A DNA stretch of 64,000 nt, from the NCBI RefSeq assembly GCF_023856365.1, contig NW_026042815.1, positions 29,720 through 93,719 of the forward strand, given 5' to 3'. Of the stretch, positions 30,250 through 40,657 are shown one piece after another. Source of the stretch: Brienomyrus brachyistius (Eukaryota > Chordata > Actinopteri > Osteoglossiformes > Mormyridae). Numbering within the stretch: position 1 is the stretch's first letter; each line of letters begins with the position of its first letter. The notes under the pieces are model-generated. The model worked only from the letters and a program-made list of their open reading frames with translations. It searched no databases and was not told the origin of the DNA. Made by a program: the position numbers and the translations under genes.

Positions 30250-31800
30250 ATGGTATGAGACTGAAACTAGAAACTGTAAATCGGATGGAGTTAAATAGCA
30301 ATACTGTGGAAGAGGCATGGGAATTTTTTAAAAGCACATTGTTGCAAGTGCAAAAGAACTTCATACCCGTTTCCAGAAAAACTAAATCTAGGAAACTGCA
30401 ACCAAGCTGGTGTCATGACCTGCTTGTACGATCCTCGTGTGTGCCACGCCCCCTCATTAACCATGTGTGCTGCCCCGATTGTAACCAGCTGTTTTCTGTC
30501 AGTTTGAGTAGTCCTGTGTATTTAGTCCACATTCAAGTCTGTTTCCCCAGTCCTGTCATTGAAATCTCTCGCTGTTGGTACCTGTTTTCATCAATAAACC
30601 CTCATTCCCGACTCTCCGTTTCCCGGATCCTTGATTCCTCGCTTCCTGCCTGTTCGTCCAGCACGCGATGTCACAGGTGGTTTACTACGAAAATTAAGAA
30701 TAAAGTCAGGAGCAAAAGGGCTTTCTTCCACAAATGGAAATTAACTAATGATTTCAAAATAAAGCAGGAGTATCTAAGTCTACAGGTTTAGTTAATAACA
30801 GTTATAAGGATGACGTTAAAAGTTTCTTCCAATATTTTAACTCCGAAAGAGCTCTAAAAGCTGAAAATCACTCATTTGCAGGATAGTAAGGGCCTTATAA
30901 TTGAAAATGAAATTGATATAAATGAGTTTAATGATTATTTTACAATGGCTGTTCACAGTAGAATAGCTTACCACCATTTAGTACAAATACAACGATGTCT
31001 ATGACCAATATATGTATAACTGAGGCTGATGTGGTACAAAGCCTAGCTAAGCTCAAAATAAATAAATCGCAAGGCCCTGATGGCATCTTATCTATAGTTT
31101 TAAAAGAGATGAGGGGTATTATTAGCCAACCTTTAACTTTACTATTCCAGAAATCATTATCTGCTGGTGTGGTATCTTCTGATTGATGTTAGATCATGTC
31201 TCATGTCCAGAGAGGCTACAACAGGATCTGGATTTAATTAGCGACTGGGCTCATACGTGGCAGATGAAATTTAACATAGATAAATATAAGGTAATCCATG
31301 CAGGGAGCAGAAATATAGTAAATATAGTAAAGTACAGATATTTTATGGGTTCCACTGAAATAAAGGTAGCTGATTACGAGAAAGATCTCGGTGTGTATGT
31401 TGATACTTCCATGTCCCACTCTTGCCAGTGTGGGGAAGCATTAAAAAAAGGCAAAAGGATGTTGGATTAAACTCCACACACCTAGAGATGTAAGTCAAGA
31501 GAAGTGATGCTACGATTATATAATTCCTTGGTAAGATCCCACCTAGAATACTGTGTGCAGGTTTGGTCACCATACCTTCAGAAGGACATTGCTGCCTTGG
31601 AAAAGGTGCAACGTAGGATGACTAGAATGATTCCTGCACTTAGAGGAATGTCTTATGAGGAGAGGTTCGCTGAGCTGAATCTGTTTAGCCTCAAGCAAAG
31701 GAGACTATGGGGGGACATGATCCAGGTATATAAGATTCTAACAGGTCGGGATGCTGTTCAGCCAAATGACCATTTCAATATTAATTTAAAATACTAGAAC
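30250..31800 (+). pseudogene. L2/CR1-type LINE, broken by deletion and an LTR insertion
   Basis: Blocks in order: VEEAWEFFKSTLLQVQ (endonuclease-RT linker), TKIKNKVRSKRAFFHKWK after the inserted LTR, ITEADVVQSLAKLKINKSQGPDG (RT start, 31018), then with the catalytic palm missing, LDLISDWAHTWQMKFNIDK (31217) and EKDLGVYVD, and finally LVRSHLEYCVQVWSPYLQKD (31530) and SYEERFAELNLFSLKQRR. The junction near 31186 marks a deletion that removed the F/YxDD part of RT. Other frameshifts are present. Confidence 0.8.
30411..30675 (+). mobile_element. Solo LTR of Gypsy-like family inside the LINE
   Basis: 265 bp, TGTCATG...GTCACA, related to the LTRs at 18770 and 39589 (shared gtgtgccacgccccct and the cctgtcattg block). 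5-bp flanks are gctgg and ggtgg, a target duplication with one change. Removing it restores the LINE reading frame across a Trp codon. Homologous recombination between LTRs presumably deleted the interior. Confidence 0.78.
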
Positions 31801-31860
31801 TCGTGGCCATAGTGGAAATTAGCTGGAGAACATTTAAAAATGAATCTGAGGAAGCACTTC

Positions 31861-33200
31861 AATTCAATTCAATTTTATTTATATAGCGCTTTTAACGACA
31901 TGCATTGTCACAAAGCACTTTACATTTAACCGGCCAGAACCCCACCAAGCAAGCCTGAGGCGACAGTGGCAAGGAAACTCCCTCTAGCAGGAAGAAACCT
32001 TGAGTGGAACCTAGACTCAGAAGGGGACCCCATCCTCCTCTGGGCGACCAAGGAGCATGAAACTGCATTTACATTGACATTCATTAGAGTTCATATAGTT
32101 ATAAAGTCCCAGTTGGTTTCATGTAGTTATATCCAGGAGTCCAGGTGCGGGTTCACACGGTGTAGTCGGCTCGGTATCAGCTCGAAAAAGAGAAGATGGA
32201 GAAGAGTTATTGCCCTACACCTAACCGGCAGGACTAAAGCAACTATGACAGCCTGCCTAAAAGAGTGACCTGGAAGGAAGCACAGGCATGAGGGTTTACA
32301 GAGGTTTTGGCGTCAAGCCACCTCCCATCCACAGCTTAAGTGATCGGCGAGAGTGGCAGGACGACAGCACCAATCCCCCCTTTCCCCTTCAATCTCAAAT
32401 AACTATGAACCTCCAGATTTCCCATTCACCTTAGAAAAGAAGATTTAACTATCCAAAAGACTGGCGAAAGAGGTACATCTTAAGCCTTGACTTAAAAGCA
32501 GAGATTGTGTCTGAGTTCCGAACACTAATAGGAAGTTTATTCCATAGCTGTGGTGCTTTATGAGCAAATGCTCTTCCCCCAAAGGTAATGTTCTTTATTC
32601 TGGGTACGGATAGAATACCTCCATCTCGTCATCTAAGTGTATGATTCGGAACGCAAATGAGGTCACTCACATACTGCGGTGCAAGACCATTTACAGCTTT
32701 ATAGGTTAAGAGCAGTGTTTTGTAGTCAACACGAAATCTAACTGGCAGCCAGTGCAGTGAAGATAAAATTGGGGTAATATGATTATATGTTTTAGTTTAA
32801 CTATTGCTAGTAGCGGTTCAATCAATGCTGGGAGCATCGCTGAATAATTTTGATGGAACAGGGTCTAGCATACAAGTAGATGAATTTGAAGATAAAATTA
32901 AGTACATCAGTTCTGACTGGTTAACCAATATTCAATATTCAAAATGTTCTGTTTAATTGAGCATATTTTTGGTCAAAAAGTTTCATAAAGTCGTCACTGG
33001 AAAATAACCAGTGGTCTGGTTATTAGTCAGCTTGGACACCATAGTAAATAGGAATCTAGGATTATTTTTGTTTATTTCAATTAGTTCTGATAGATACTAG
33101 ATGATTTGGCGGCACTAAGAGCCTTTTTGTAGCTACCCATAGCCTCTTTCCATGCTAGTTCGAACACCACTAGTTTAGTATGATGCCACTTACATTCTGT
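31861..33200. repeat. Teleost composite interspersed repeat, left part
   Basis: Begins with tttatttatatagcgctttt and continues with caaagcactttaca and gacagtggcaaggaaactcc, sequences I know as very common non-coding repeats of fish genomes; class uncertain. It appears to continue at 34350-34620 after an LTR-like insertion. Confidence 0.5.
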
Positions 33201-33506
33201 AAGGACATAAAACTTATAGGTCCTGCAGGCCCCAACTCTGATCAGCCTGCATCAGTCTATTTCAGAGCTCCGCTGGCCCAGGCAAGACTGGACTCAACTC
33301 GTCAAACCACCCCTTTTAAGGAAGGCAAATGCCTGCCGGCTCCTGAGAGACTGGATAGGAATAACTGGAGCAGCACAGAAAAAGCAAGACCTTTCACCCC
33401 CGGAGTGACCAGAGTTCCACAATCAATCCACAGCAACAACAGCTGTCAGCCTCCAGACACAGACACCTTTTCCACTATAAACAGGATAACTCAGCACACA
33501 TAGATG

Positions 33507-34350
33507 TTAGGGACAAATACACGCATGTTTGGTCTCGTTTGAATAGGCATGAGACGAGGAGTATTATACTCTCAGATTTAAGGCAGTATAGCTTTTCCTA
33601 AGAGAAATACAGAAACTTCGGCTCAACCCACCAAACTGAGAGAGATTCTCTCATGGTAGAACAAGGGAATTACAACCACCCCCTAAAGTGATCTGATTGG
33701 CTGGGGACTTGAGAACCAAGGTCAGCAATGCCCCTAAAATTAACCATTGACCGAAATTAGTCAGTCTTCAGAAACATGCCATCACCTGGTCTGGATACTT
33801 AAGGAAGGGCTTCAGAAGTAGTCGGGGAGTCACTCTGTAATCAGAGCTCCCGCAGAGAACTGGGTGAAAGTCTATCTGTAGTCAGATACTTTCCACAGAA
33901 CTTTGTTCACTCTCAGCTGAGGAATGTGATTGTTTAATATTGTATTTGTCCAAATGTATTTACAAGTATGTGTCCACATGTCAATAATTGTATATTGTAG
34001 TATTTTTAATAAATGTTGTTTCGATTACTTTATGACTGTCTGATTTGCTAACTTCTTCATAAACTTTCCAGATTGGACTTCTATCCTTATTAGGACTATG
34101 GTGGTAAATACTATCTTGCAGCCTCTGGGTTAAATCCCATTTATTTATCCGGGTCCCAAACTTGACTGCCCAAGTTAAGTTAGGTGGATACCAAAACTAC
34201 ACCTCTGGAGTTCGCACACGCTGATGACAGGTACCGGTCTACCCTCTGAGGGGCGTACACACTATGTTCCTAGGCACCGGGCATAGTCCCTGAGACGCTC
34301 ACATGGTAAGACAATGGGTGGCATCGGCGGAGGCCCAAAGTAAACCTCGT
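33507..34350 (+). repeat. LTR-like sequence of an unidentified retroelement
   Basis: Starts TGTTAGGGACAAAT, has a TACTTAA box near 33799 followed by a stretch resembling an R region (ggggagtcactctgtaatcag), and AATAAA at about 34007. Its ends and any target duplication are not clear. The 33200-33506 segment before it may be internal retroelement sequence. Confidence 0.35.
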
Positions 34351-34890
34351 ACAACCTTTTTTATTTTTAACTGAGCAATTTTCTCTAGTGGAATTAAGCA
34401 TAGATGCTAAATAATCCGTAATGCTATCAAGTTCAGCAGAATTCGACATTAGTTTGGTTGAAAACGATAGCTCAGGGAGGTTATCGATAAAGTTACTTGC
34501 TGTATTTGACGTGATTGTACGTTTGGCGAGTCGGGGGGCTAATATTTTGAGCAAGGGAAATATTGAACGCAATAAGATGATGGTCAGAGATAATACTGGA
34601 CTGAGGCAGTAGAGTTGAATACATGATATGAAGACAACTGGATCACAACTGGATCACGGGGGAATCATAAGCAGGGAAGAACACACAGGCAAACAGCAGC
34701 AGCAACATTAAAGGCAGGACTGAGAAGCACATTTATACAAGGCTAAGCAGGGAGCAAACTAGAGGCACCTGAAATGAGTAACACAAGGGCAGGAAGGAGA
34801 GGTAAAACAAACGCGGAACAGGCATGGCACGTTATACCACACTAGGGAGGAAACGGGAGGTTCAGGAGGGCAGGGTGTGGCAGGGATCCG
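34350..34890. repeat. Composite repeat, right part, then unclassified repeat sequence
   Basis: 34350-34620 looks like the continuation of the repeat left at about 33200. 34625-34885 resembles part of an LTR in minus orientation but could not be classed. Confidence 0.3.
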
Positions 34891-35090
34891 TTTCAAAATT
34901 TAATTTTGGCTTGTACAAACCTTGGTAAAAGCTGCAAAAGATCGATCAACCACTTTCTGAGCTATTGTCTTAACAAACAAAGCATCTGTTGGGGTGGCGG
35001 TGTCTGGGGAATACCATGTGTAATACACCTTGTGAAGATTTATATGTAAAACAAAATATTTTTTGATTCTATCACACATATAGAAATTAT

Positions 35091-35445
35091 CCATCCATCC
35101 ATTTTCCAAACCGCTTATCCTATTGGGTCGCGGGGGGTCCGGAGCCTATCCCAGAATCAATGGGCACGAGGCAGGGAACAACCCAGGATGGGGGGCCAGC
35201 CCATCGCAGGGCACACTCACACACCATCCACTCACACACACACACCTACGGGCAATTCAGCAACTCCAATTAGCCCCAGCATGTTTTTGGACTGTGGGGG
35301 GAAACCGGAGTACCCAGAGGAAACCCCACAACGACATGGGGAGAACATGCAAACTCCACACACATGTGACCCAGGCGGAGACACGAACCCGGGTCCCAGA
35401 GGTGTGAGGCGACAGTGCTAACCACTGCACCACCATGCCGCCCCT
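35091..35445 (-). mobile_element. Full-length tRNA-derived SINE
   Basis: Minus-oriented SINE with 12-bp target duplication tatagaaattat (35079-35090 and 35446-35457). Confidence 0.92.
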
Positions 35446-36019
35446 TATAGAAATTATTCTAGGTTTAAATAGTAATTTAGCTGAGTAACTAGGCTGAAAT
35501 TCTAGATAGTTGCAATTTTAAGAATTATTACTATTATTCACAGCTTTTAAGCATGCAGTTGGATGACGGATGGATGGATATTCAGCCACCAGAAATGCCA
35601 ATTGTTGTTAAGAGGATCAAAGTCTGCAAAGTAGTATGCAGGGTTTAAGGCCAGAACACAGCATACTCTCCGACAGAAAGCATAAAGTTCACTGGGGGAA
35701 TTTCTGTGGCCACTGCCTGAACAGCATGTGTGGAGAATGTTTATGAGGGTCGAGCCATGCAGAGCTGCTGGCCCTGGCATGTAATGATGAATCACAAATC
35801 AGTTAAAAATCGGTGCAAATGCATGAAGATTTAAACCGGCTGATGTGGAAAATGAATCACTATTGTAGGAGTACTTCACAGTACTTTAACAGAAAAACTG
35901 GTGTAATATTACATTTGATTTCACAATGTGAGTTTGACGTCAGATGTCACTGCGTATCACGTCGACATCGTACGTCAGTTTTTGGTTTTGAGCGAACGCG
36001 AGATGATGAATGAATTTGA

Positions 36020-36325
36020 AACTGAGGACGGCACAGTGGTTAGTGCTGGCTTCGGTCCAGGGCCCTTTCTGTGTGGAGTTCGCATGCTCTCCCCGTTTTC
36101 GCCGGGGACTCCAGGTTCCTCCCACGGTCCAAAAGCATGCAGGATAGGTTGACTGGTGAGTCTAAATTGGCCCTGTAGTTGTGTGAGTGTGTGCGACCTG
36201 CGGTGTGTAGGTGACTGCCTGGGCTTGGTTCCTGTCTGCGCCCCTTGTTCCCGGGATAGGCTCCGGTCTCCCCCGCGATCCCAGTTGGGATTAAGTGGTT
36301 TCAGAAAATGGATGGATGGACGCAC
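36020..36325 (+). mobile_element. Old, diverged SINE of the same family
   Basis: Shares the head (cacagtggttagtgc), the body (tgtggagttcgcatgctctcc) and the GGAT tail, but with many substitutions. Confidence 0.7.
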
Positions 36326-36779
36326 TGCCCGATCTTCAATTGGCGGTGTGTGGCAGCATATTAGCTTTCCGGTAATCACAAACGAGGAGGAAACAGCGAG
36401 AAAAGCACAGACAAGACATAAACTGCATGCAAACATTGTAATAGACTGATAACATACACAAACAGGTCCACTGGCACCACCGTGAGCTGAGTGAAGATTA
36501 TTAAAAGGGCAAAGCACGCTAAAAAGCTGCACATGCAAACCTTAGCTTATTTATTTGATTTATTTTTTTTTATTTACTTATTTTGATTTGGGATTTTTTT
36601 CAACAGTATTTTATTCAAATTCAGTTGCACTGTTCACAACAGTGTCAACAGTTCAGAAAGATAAATATAAGAATATTTTTGAATATATTTGTCTGCAGCT
36701 CATTCTGCAAAAAATGAGAAAATTGAACTCAGAATCGTGAATCGTATCAAATGGTGAGTTGAATGTATCGTTACATCCC

Positions 36780-37090
36780 TAGTTCTTACAGTAGTACTAT
36801 GGTATGGTGGAGCCACATGACAGGAAGGCAGTACATTGCGAAGTCTGTTAAGAACATCATTCGCACTGAACTGCCCTCCATTGACCAGCTGTACTTTAAC
36901 TGCCACAGTAACAAGGTTCAGTCTATAATCCAGGACTCTGACCACCATCCACAAACACTGACTAGCAGATTCATGAACAGCTTCATTCGCCAAACAATTC
37001 AAACCTGCAGCTTTTGCATCCCCTGTAACAGTCATTTCCACGGCAGCTGCACTGTACAGCTGTTACTGCACTTTATCCACCACTGACCAC
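36780..37090 (+). pseudogene. L2-type LINE 3' fragment
   Basis: The reading IIRTELPSIDQLYF and SIIQDSDHHPQTLTSRF corresponds to the conserved C-terminal end of L2-like reverse-transcriptase proteins (LPSxxDLY ... I..DxxHP). Truncated on the 5' side. Confidence 0.5.
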
Positions 37091-37129
37091 GTATCATCCA
37101 GTTTTGTCCTGCTTTGTATCGCACTGTTT

Positions 37130-38325
37130 CTGCACCATGTTGTCTTGTACTCCCTTGTGTTGTTATGCACCATCTGTGTTGTTCTGAGCAGTGCCATGAT
37201 GCAATATTACAAAAAGATCTTGAGGAAATGCAGAGTTCTGGAGGAGATTCTCACAGATCATGGCATGTGTTTATACTGAAGAAACTGTACAAATTGCTAG
37301 ACATAAAACACAGGACTGGCAACTGTGGTACGTTTTAACACCTTGATAAAAAACTTAAAATCCATAGTAAGTAGGACAACCTCATAGAACCTTTACTAGT
37401 CATTGTTCAGAAGATTAACACGGATTAAAAACCATTACTATGAAAGCACGCTAATCAGTTAAGTTGATTATGTGGAGAGAGAGAAAAAAAACTGTCTTTG
37501 AAAAAGATCAACCATAGAACGAAGCTGCAGCATTGACACCCCCTAGTGGTGATTTGAAGATAGTTCTGTCTGTAGCAGCTAAGCAGTAGATTTGGCGTCA
37601 GGTGCCATGACAAACTCAGTGCTGCTCGGTTTGAACGGCAGAAGCACAAAAATAAAGGGGGCATCTACTGCACGCCCCCCACCCTTGAAAATGGTACAAA
37701 TTATCATGCAACAGTTTTCTTAAGTAAGTCTTTTTGGGCGTCTGCAGAAACCTCCACGATGCGATTGCCCTGATTAAGAAGTGCGCAGCGGATACAATTT
37801 GGGATGCATCGTTCATCCGATTTATTAATATATAATTATTAGTATGTCTATATTATTTTAGGAACGTTACTTGACGAATATTTTTCATTGAGATTGATTC
37901 CCCGTTTAAAATTTTGGTGACACTTCATATTTTTTAAGAGAGACAGACAATTTGACGCATGCAATTTGCAGAAATATGTTGTGCCGCTATAAAGTACACA
38001 GGCAGCATGACAAACATAAGTACTCACTGAAGCCACGACATACGCCCGGCTGGCCCCAGCGGTACCCCTAAGAAGAAGGCTTTTTTCACAACCCACGACC
38101 ATCACGAGGGCAAAAAAAACTGAATAGCCTAGAATTTAGTTAATTACAAGGCACATATTTATTGGAGCAAGAGCTCTAACATAAAACTACCTTGTAATTA
38201 TAAAGTATTATGGCTGTGAACAATGTACAAACAGGCACAGAAAGTAAAATACTCCAAAAATGCAAAGAACCTAAATATTTTTGTTTCCACCGATTCACTC
38301 TTGATGTGTTAGGAGTCACAGTTCA
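37130..38325. other. Intergenic, nothing recognised
   Basis: No supported gene; short ORFs only. Confidence 0.25.
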
Positions 38326-38330
38326 GTAGC

Positions 38331-38871
38331 CTATTCTTCAGTATCTGCATTTAAGACCACCAACTGCTCTTTCTCCTCCTTCGCTCGTCGGCTCAGAGTA
38401 TTGGACTTGGTAAGTAATGTTGCCCTTTTGGTTCCAGCAGCACTCTCTGCTTCCTCTGCCATGTGCTCAGCATCCTTTTGTAAACTCTCACATACACTTT
38501 CCAGTGAGACTCTCTTCCTCTTGAGTTCCTCAAGTTTTCTTTTTTGCTTTTCGCTCATCTTTCACCTTTGGTCAGAGGCGCTTTGGTTGCTCCCCCACAC
38601 ACTCTGACATGGTCGCATATAAGCCTCTGTGCAACAACTGTTTCCTCTGATAAGTTGCAGGTCTCCACCTCTATTCGTTCCACTTCGGCTTGCCCATAGG
38701 ACAGCAGCAGCAAGTTCTTGCAGAACATCCAGAGGTCAGGATAAGGCCCACTAACTTTTTGATGTAAAAAGACATCAACTTTGGATGGTGCTGAAGGAAT
38801 GAAGGATATAAAATCCAAGCCTTTTGCCTCATTGTGCAGGTGATTATCAGACTGCTGGGATATTGCATCAC
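38331..38871 (-). pseudogene. Last exon of a hAT-like transposase-derived gene
   Basis: The acceptor TAATTACAG precedes 38871. The frame reads through VDVFLHQKVSGPYPDLW, then LLLLSYGQAEVER, the hAT-type conserved block. It is followed directly by VETCNL, whereas relatives have a GFSxNK-like stretch between them, so about six residues are lost. The frame stops at 38555; a second frame overlapping it by four bases (ATGA) supplies a 75-residue Lys/Glu-rich coiled coil to 38331. Pseudogene or frameshifted allele. Confidence 0.5.
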
Positions 38872-39122
38872 CTGTAATTACATTAATTACAGTAGATTAG
38901 ATGCAGATCAACAATGTCAATACACAGAATCACATGTAGAATAGGAAAGTGATTTATAACCCAATTTTCCTATGATACCATAAATGTGCAATCATTTTAA
39001 TTTAATCTTGAGATATCTCTAGGCTCATCAAAGAAAATATAACTGGGCTGATGCTTCTTTTCAAACACCAAGAGTCGGTCTTCTAAATACTGCTAAAATC
39101 TACGTGTTAACACTATTCAGTT

Positions 39123-39431
39123 CAGGGACGGATTATGGGTTGTGTGGGCCCCTGGGTAAAACGTTCGCGAGGCCCCCCCCCACCACCACCACCTGCACCA
39201 CCACCACAACCACCACAAGTCAAGGGCCCTTGGCAGCCAAACACCCTCCCTATAGGGTCAGGGGACCTTGTAGGCAGAGGATCAAAGAATGTAGGCCCTC
39301 TAAAATAGACAAACGAAAATACATTGCTGATAAGCGTTGCAAATTGTTTTGGGCTTGGGGCCCACGGGCCCCCTGCACCCCAAGGGCCCCTGGGCAGCGG
39401 CCCCGCTAACCCGGTTTGTAATCCGTCCCTG
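39123..39431. mobile_element. hAT MITE with 8-bp target duplication
   Basis: Ends CAGGGACGGATTA and TAATCCGTCCCTG are perfect inverted repeats of 13 bp. The 8-bp target duplication ATTCAGTT lies on both sides (39115-39122 and 39432-39439). Non-coding, with C- and CAC-rich interior. Confidence 0.92.
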
Positions 39432-39510
39432 ATTCAGTTAGATGTGAAAAAAGAAAAGCATAATTTAAAAATAATATTCTGAACTATCCTATTCTTATCC
39501 TATGATTTAC

Positions 39511-39588
39511 CAGCAGATATCCTGCCTGCCAACCGATTCTCCTGCGCAAACTTCTGCATGAGATTTCTCCTTTTCTGCTGGCAGTTAT
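39511..39588 (-). pseudogene. hAT-like gene exon, downstream half (split by LTR array)
   Basis: Reads CQQKRRNLMQKFAQENRLAG and ends at donor GTAAAT after 39511, in phase with the acceptor at 38871. Its upstream half lies 6.1 kb away at 45722-45910, on the other side of the LTR array. Confidence 0.5.
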
Positions 39589-39875
39589 TGTCACGATCGG
39601 GTACGGGTGAAGCGGCGATCGTGCGGGCAAGCAGGCAAGCAGGAAGCAGGAATACGGGGCAAACGGGAGTTTAATACGAGGACAGGGACCGGGAAACAGC
39701 TCACGCTTACGAACATCAGACATTAATGACAGACAAAGCAAACTGGGGAGACCAGGACTTAAATACACAGAACAAGGCAGCAGGAAACAAGACACGACTG
39801 GGCAGGATCAGGAAATCACACGTGGGTAATTAGGGGGCGTGGCACACACGAGGAGCGGACGAGCCGGGCATGACA
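39589..39875 (-). repeat. LTR 1 of array
   Basis: 287 bp; the outer 3' LTR in element orientation, with G-run polypurine tract on its internal side. Confidence 0.88.
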
Positions 39876-39970
39876 GAACCCCCCCCCAAAGGCGCGCTAC
39901 ACCGGGCGCGCCAAGGAAGGGGGCGACGGACGGGACGAGGCAGAACAGGACCTGGAAAACAAGAACAGAA

Positions 39971-40657
39971 TTAACGCACGACGGGAAACAGGACCGAAGC
40001 ACAAAACAAAGCCAGGGACAAGACGTGCGACAAGAGCTGACAAAGGGATGGGAAGGCAGACAGACAGATCAGGAAGGGAGAAACAGAGGGAACAGGCGGA
40101 ACACAAGGAGCGGGAGTGACGGGAGGGAACGACGGGAAACCAGGAATGGAGAAAGGAGGAAAGACAGGAGGAGGAGCAAACAAAGGAGGGACCAGGGCAG
40201 GAGAGAAGGGAGAGAAGGCGGGGGAACAAAGGGGAGCCCGTGGGAGCCCCAGCGGGCGACGGGCGGCAGCCGGAGGGGCCGCAGGCGGCCGGGAGGCCGG
40301 AGCCGGAGGGGACCGAGAAGGGGCAGAGGAGACAGGGCGAGGGACCCGCGGAGGGGCCAGGGAGGGAGCAGGAGGGAGCACCAGGGAAGGGGACGAGGGA
40401 GCTGGAAGGGGCCAGGGCGAAGGCACGGAGGAGGGGGGAGCCGCAGCAGGCGGCGATGTCCGGGGGAGGGCCGGAGGTAGGGGCCCCGCAGGCGACCGAC
40501 CAGGACCCGGAGAGGGGAGCGAGGCAGGGCGACGAGGCACCGGAGAGGGACCCGCAGGCGCCAACCGAGCCCCAGCGCAGGCGAGGCAGGGCGAGCCAGG
40601 GGGCAGGGCGGGCGGGACCCCAGCCCTGCGTCTGTGTCCCCTCCCTTTACGGGACAC
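39971..40657 (-). CDS. Second frame of element B (Pro/Arg-rich, hydrophobic tail)
   Basis: 228 codons beginning MSRKGRGHRRR. It is equivalent to the C-terminal part of the single ORF in element A but here lies in another frame, overlapping the end of ORF1. Either a frameshift split one ancestral ORF or the two are joined by recoding. Ends in the same hydrophobic Leu/Cys-rich tail. Function unknown. Confidence 0.4.
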   Translation of the reverse strand: MSRKGRGHRRRAGVPPALPPGSPCLACAGARLAPAGPSPVPRRPASLPSPGPGRSPAGPLPPALPRTSPPAAAPPSSVPSPWPLPAPSSPSLVLPPAPSLAPPRVPRPVSSAPSRSPPAPASRPPAAPPAAARRPLGLPRAPLCSPAFSPFSPALVPPLFAPPPVFPPFSIPGFPSFPPVTPAPCVPPVPSVSPFLICLSAFPSLCQLLSHVLSLALFCASVLFPVVR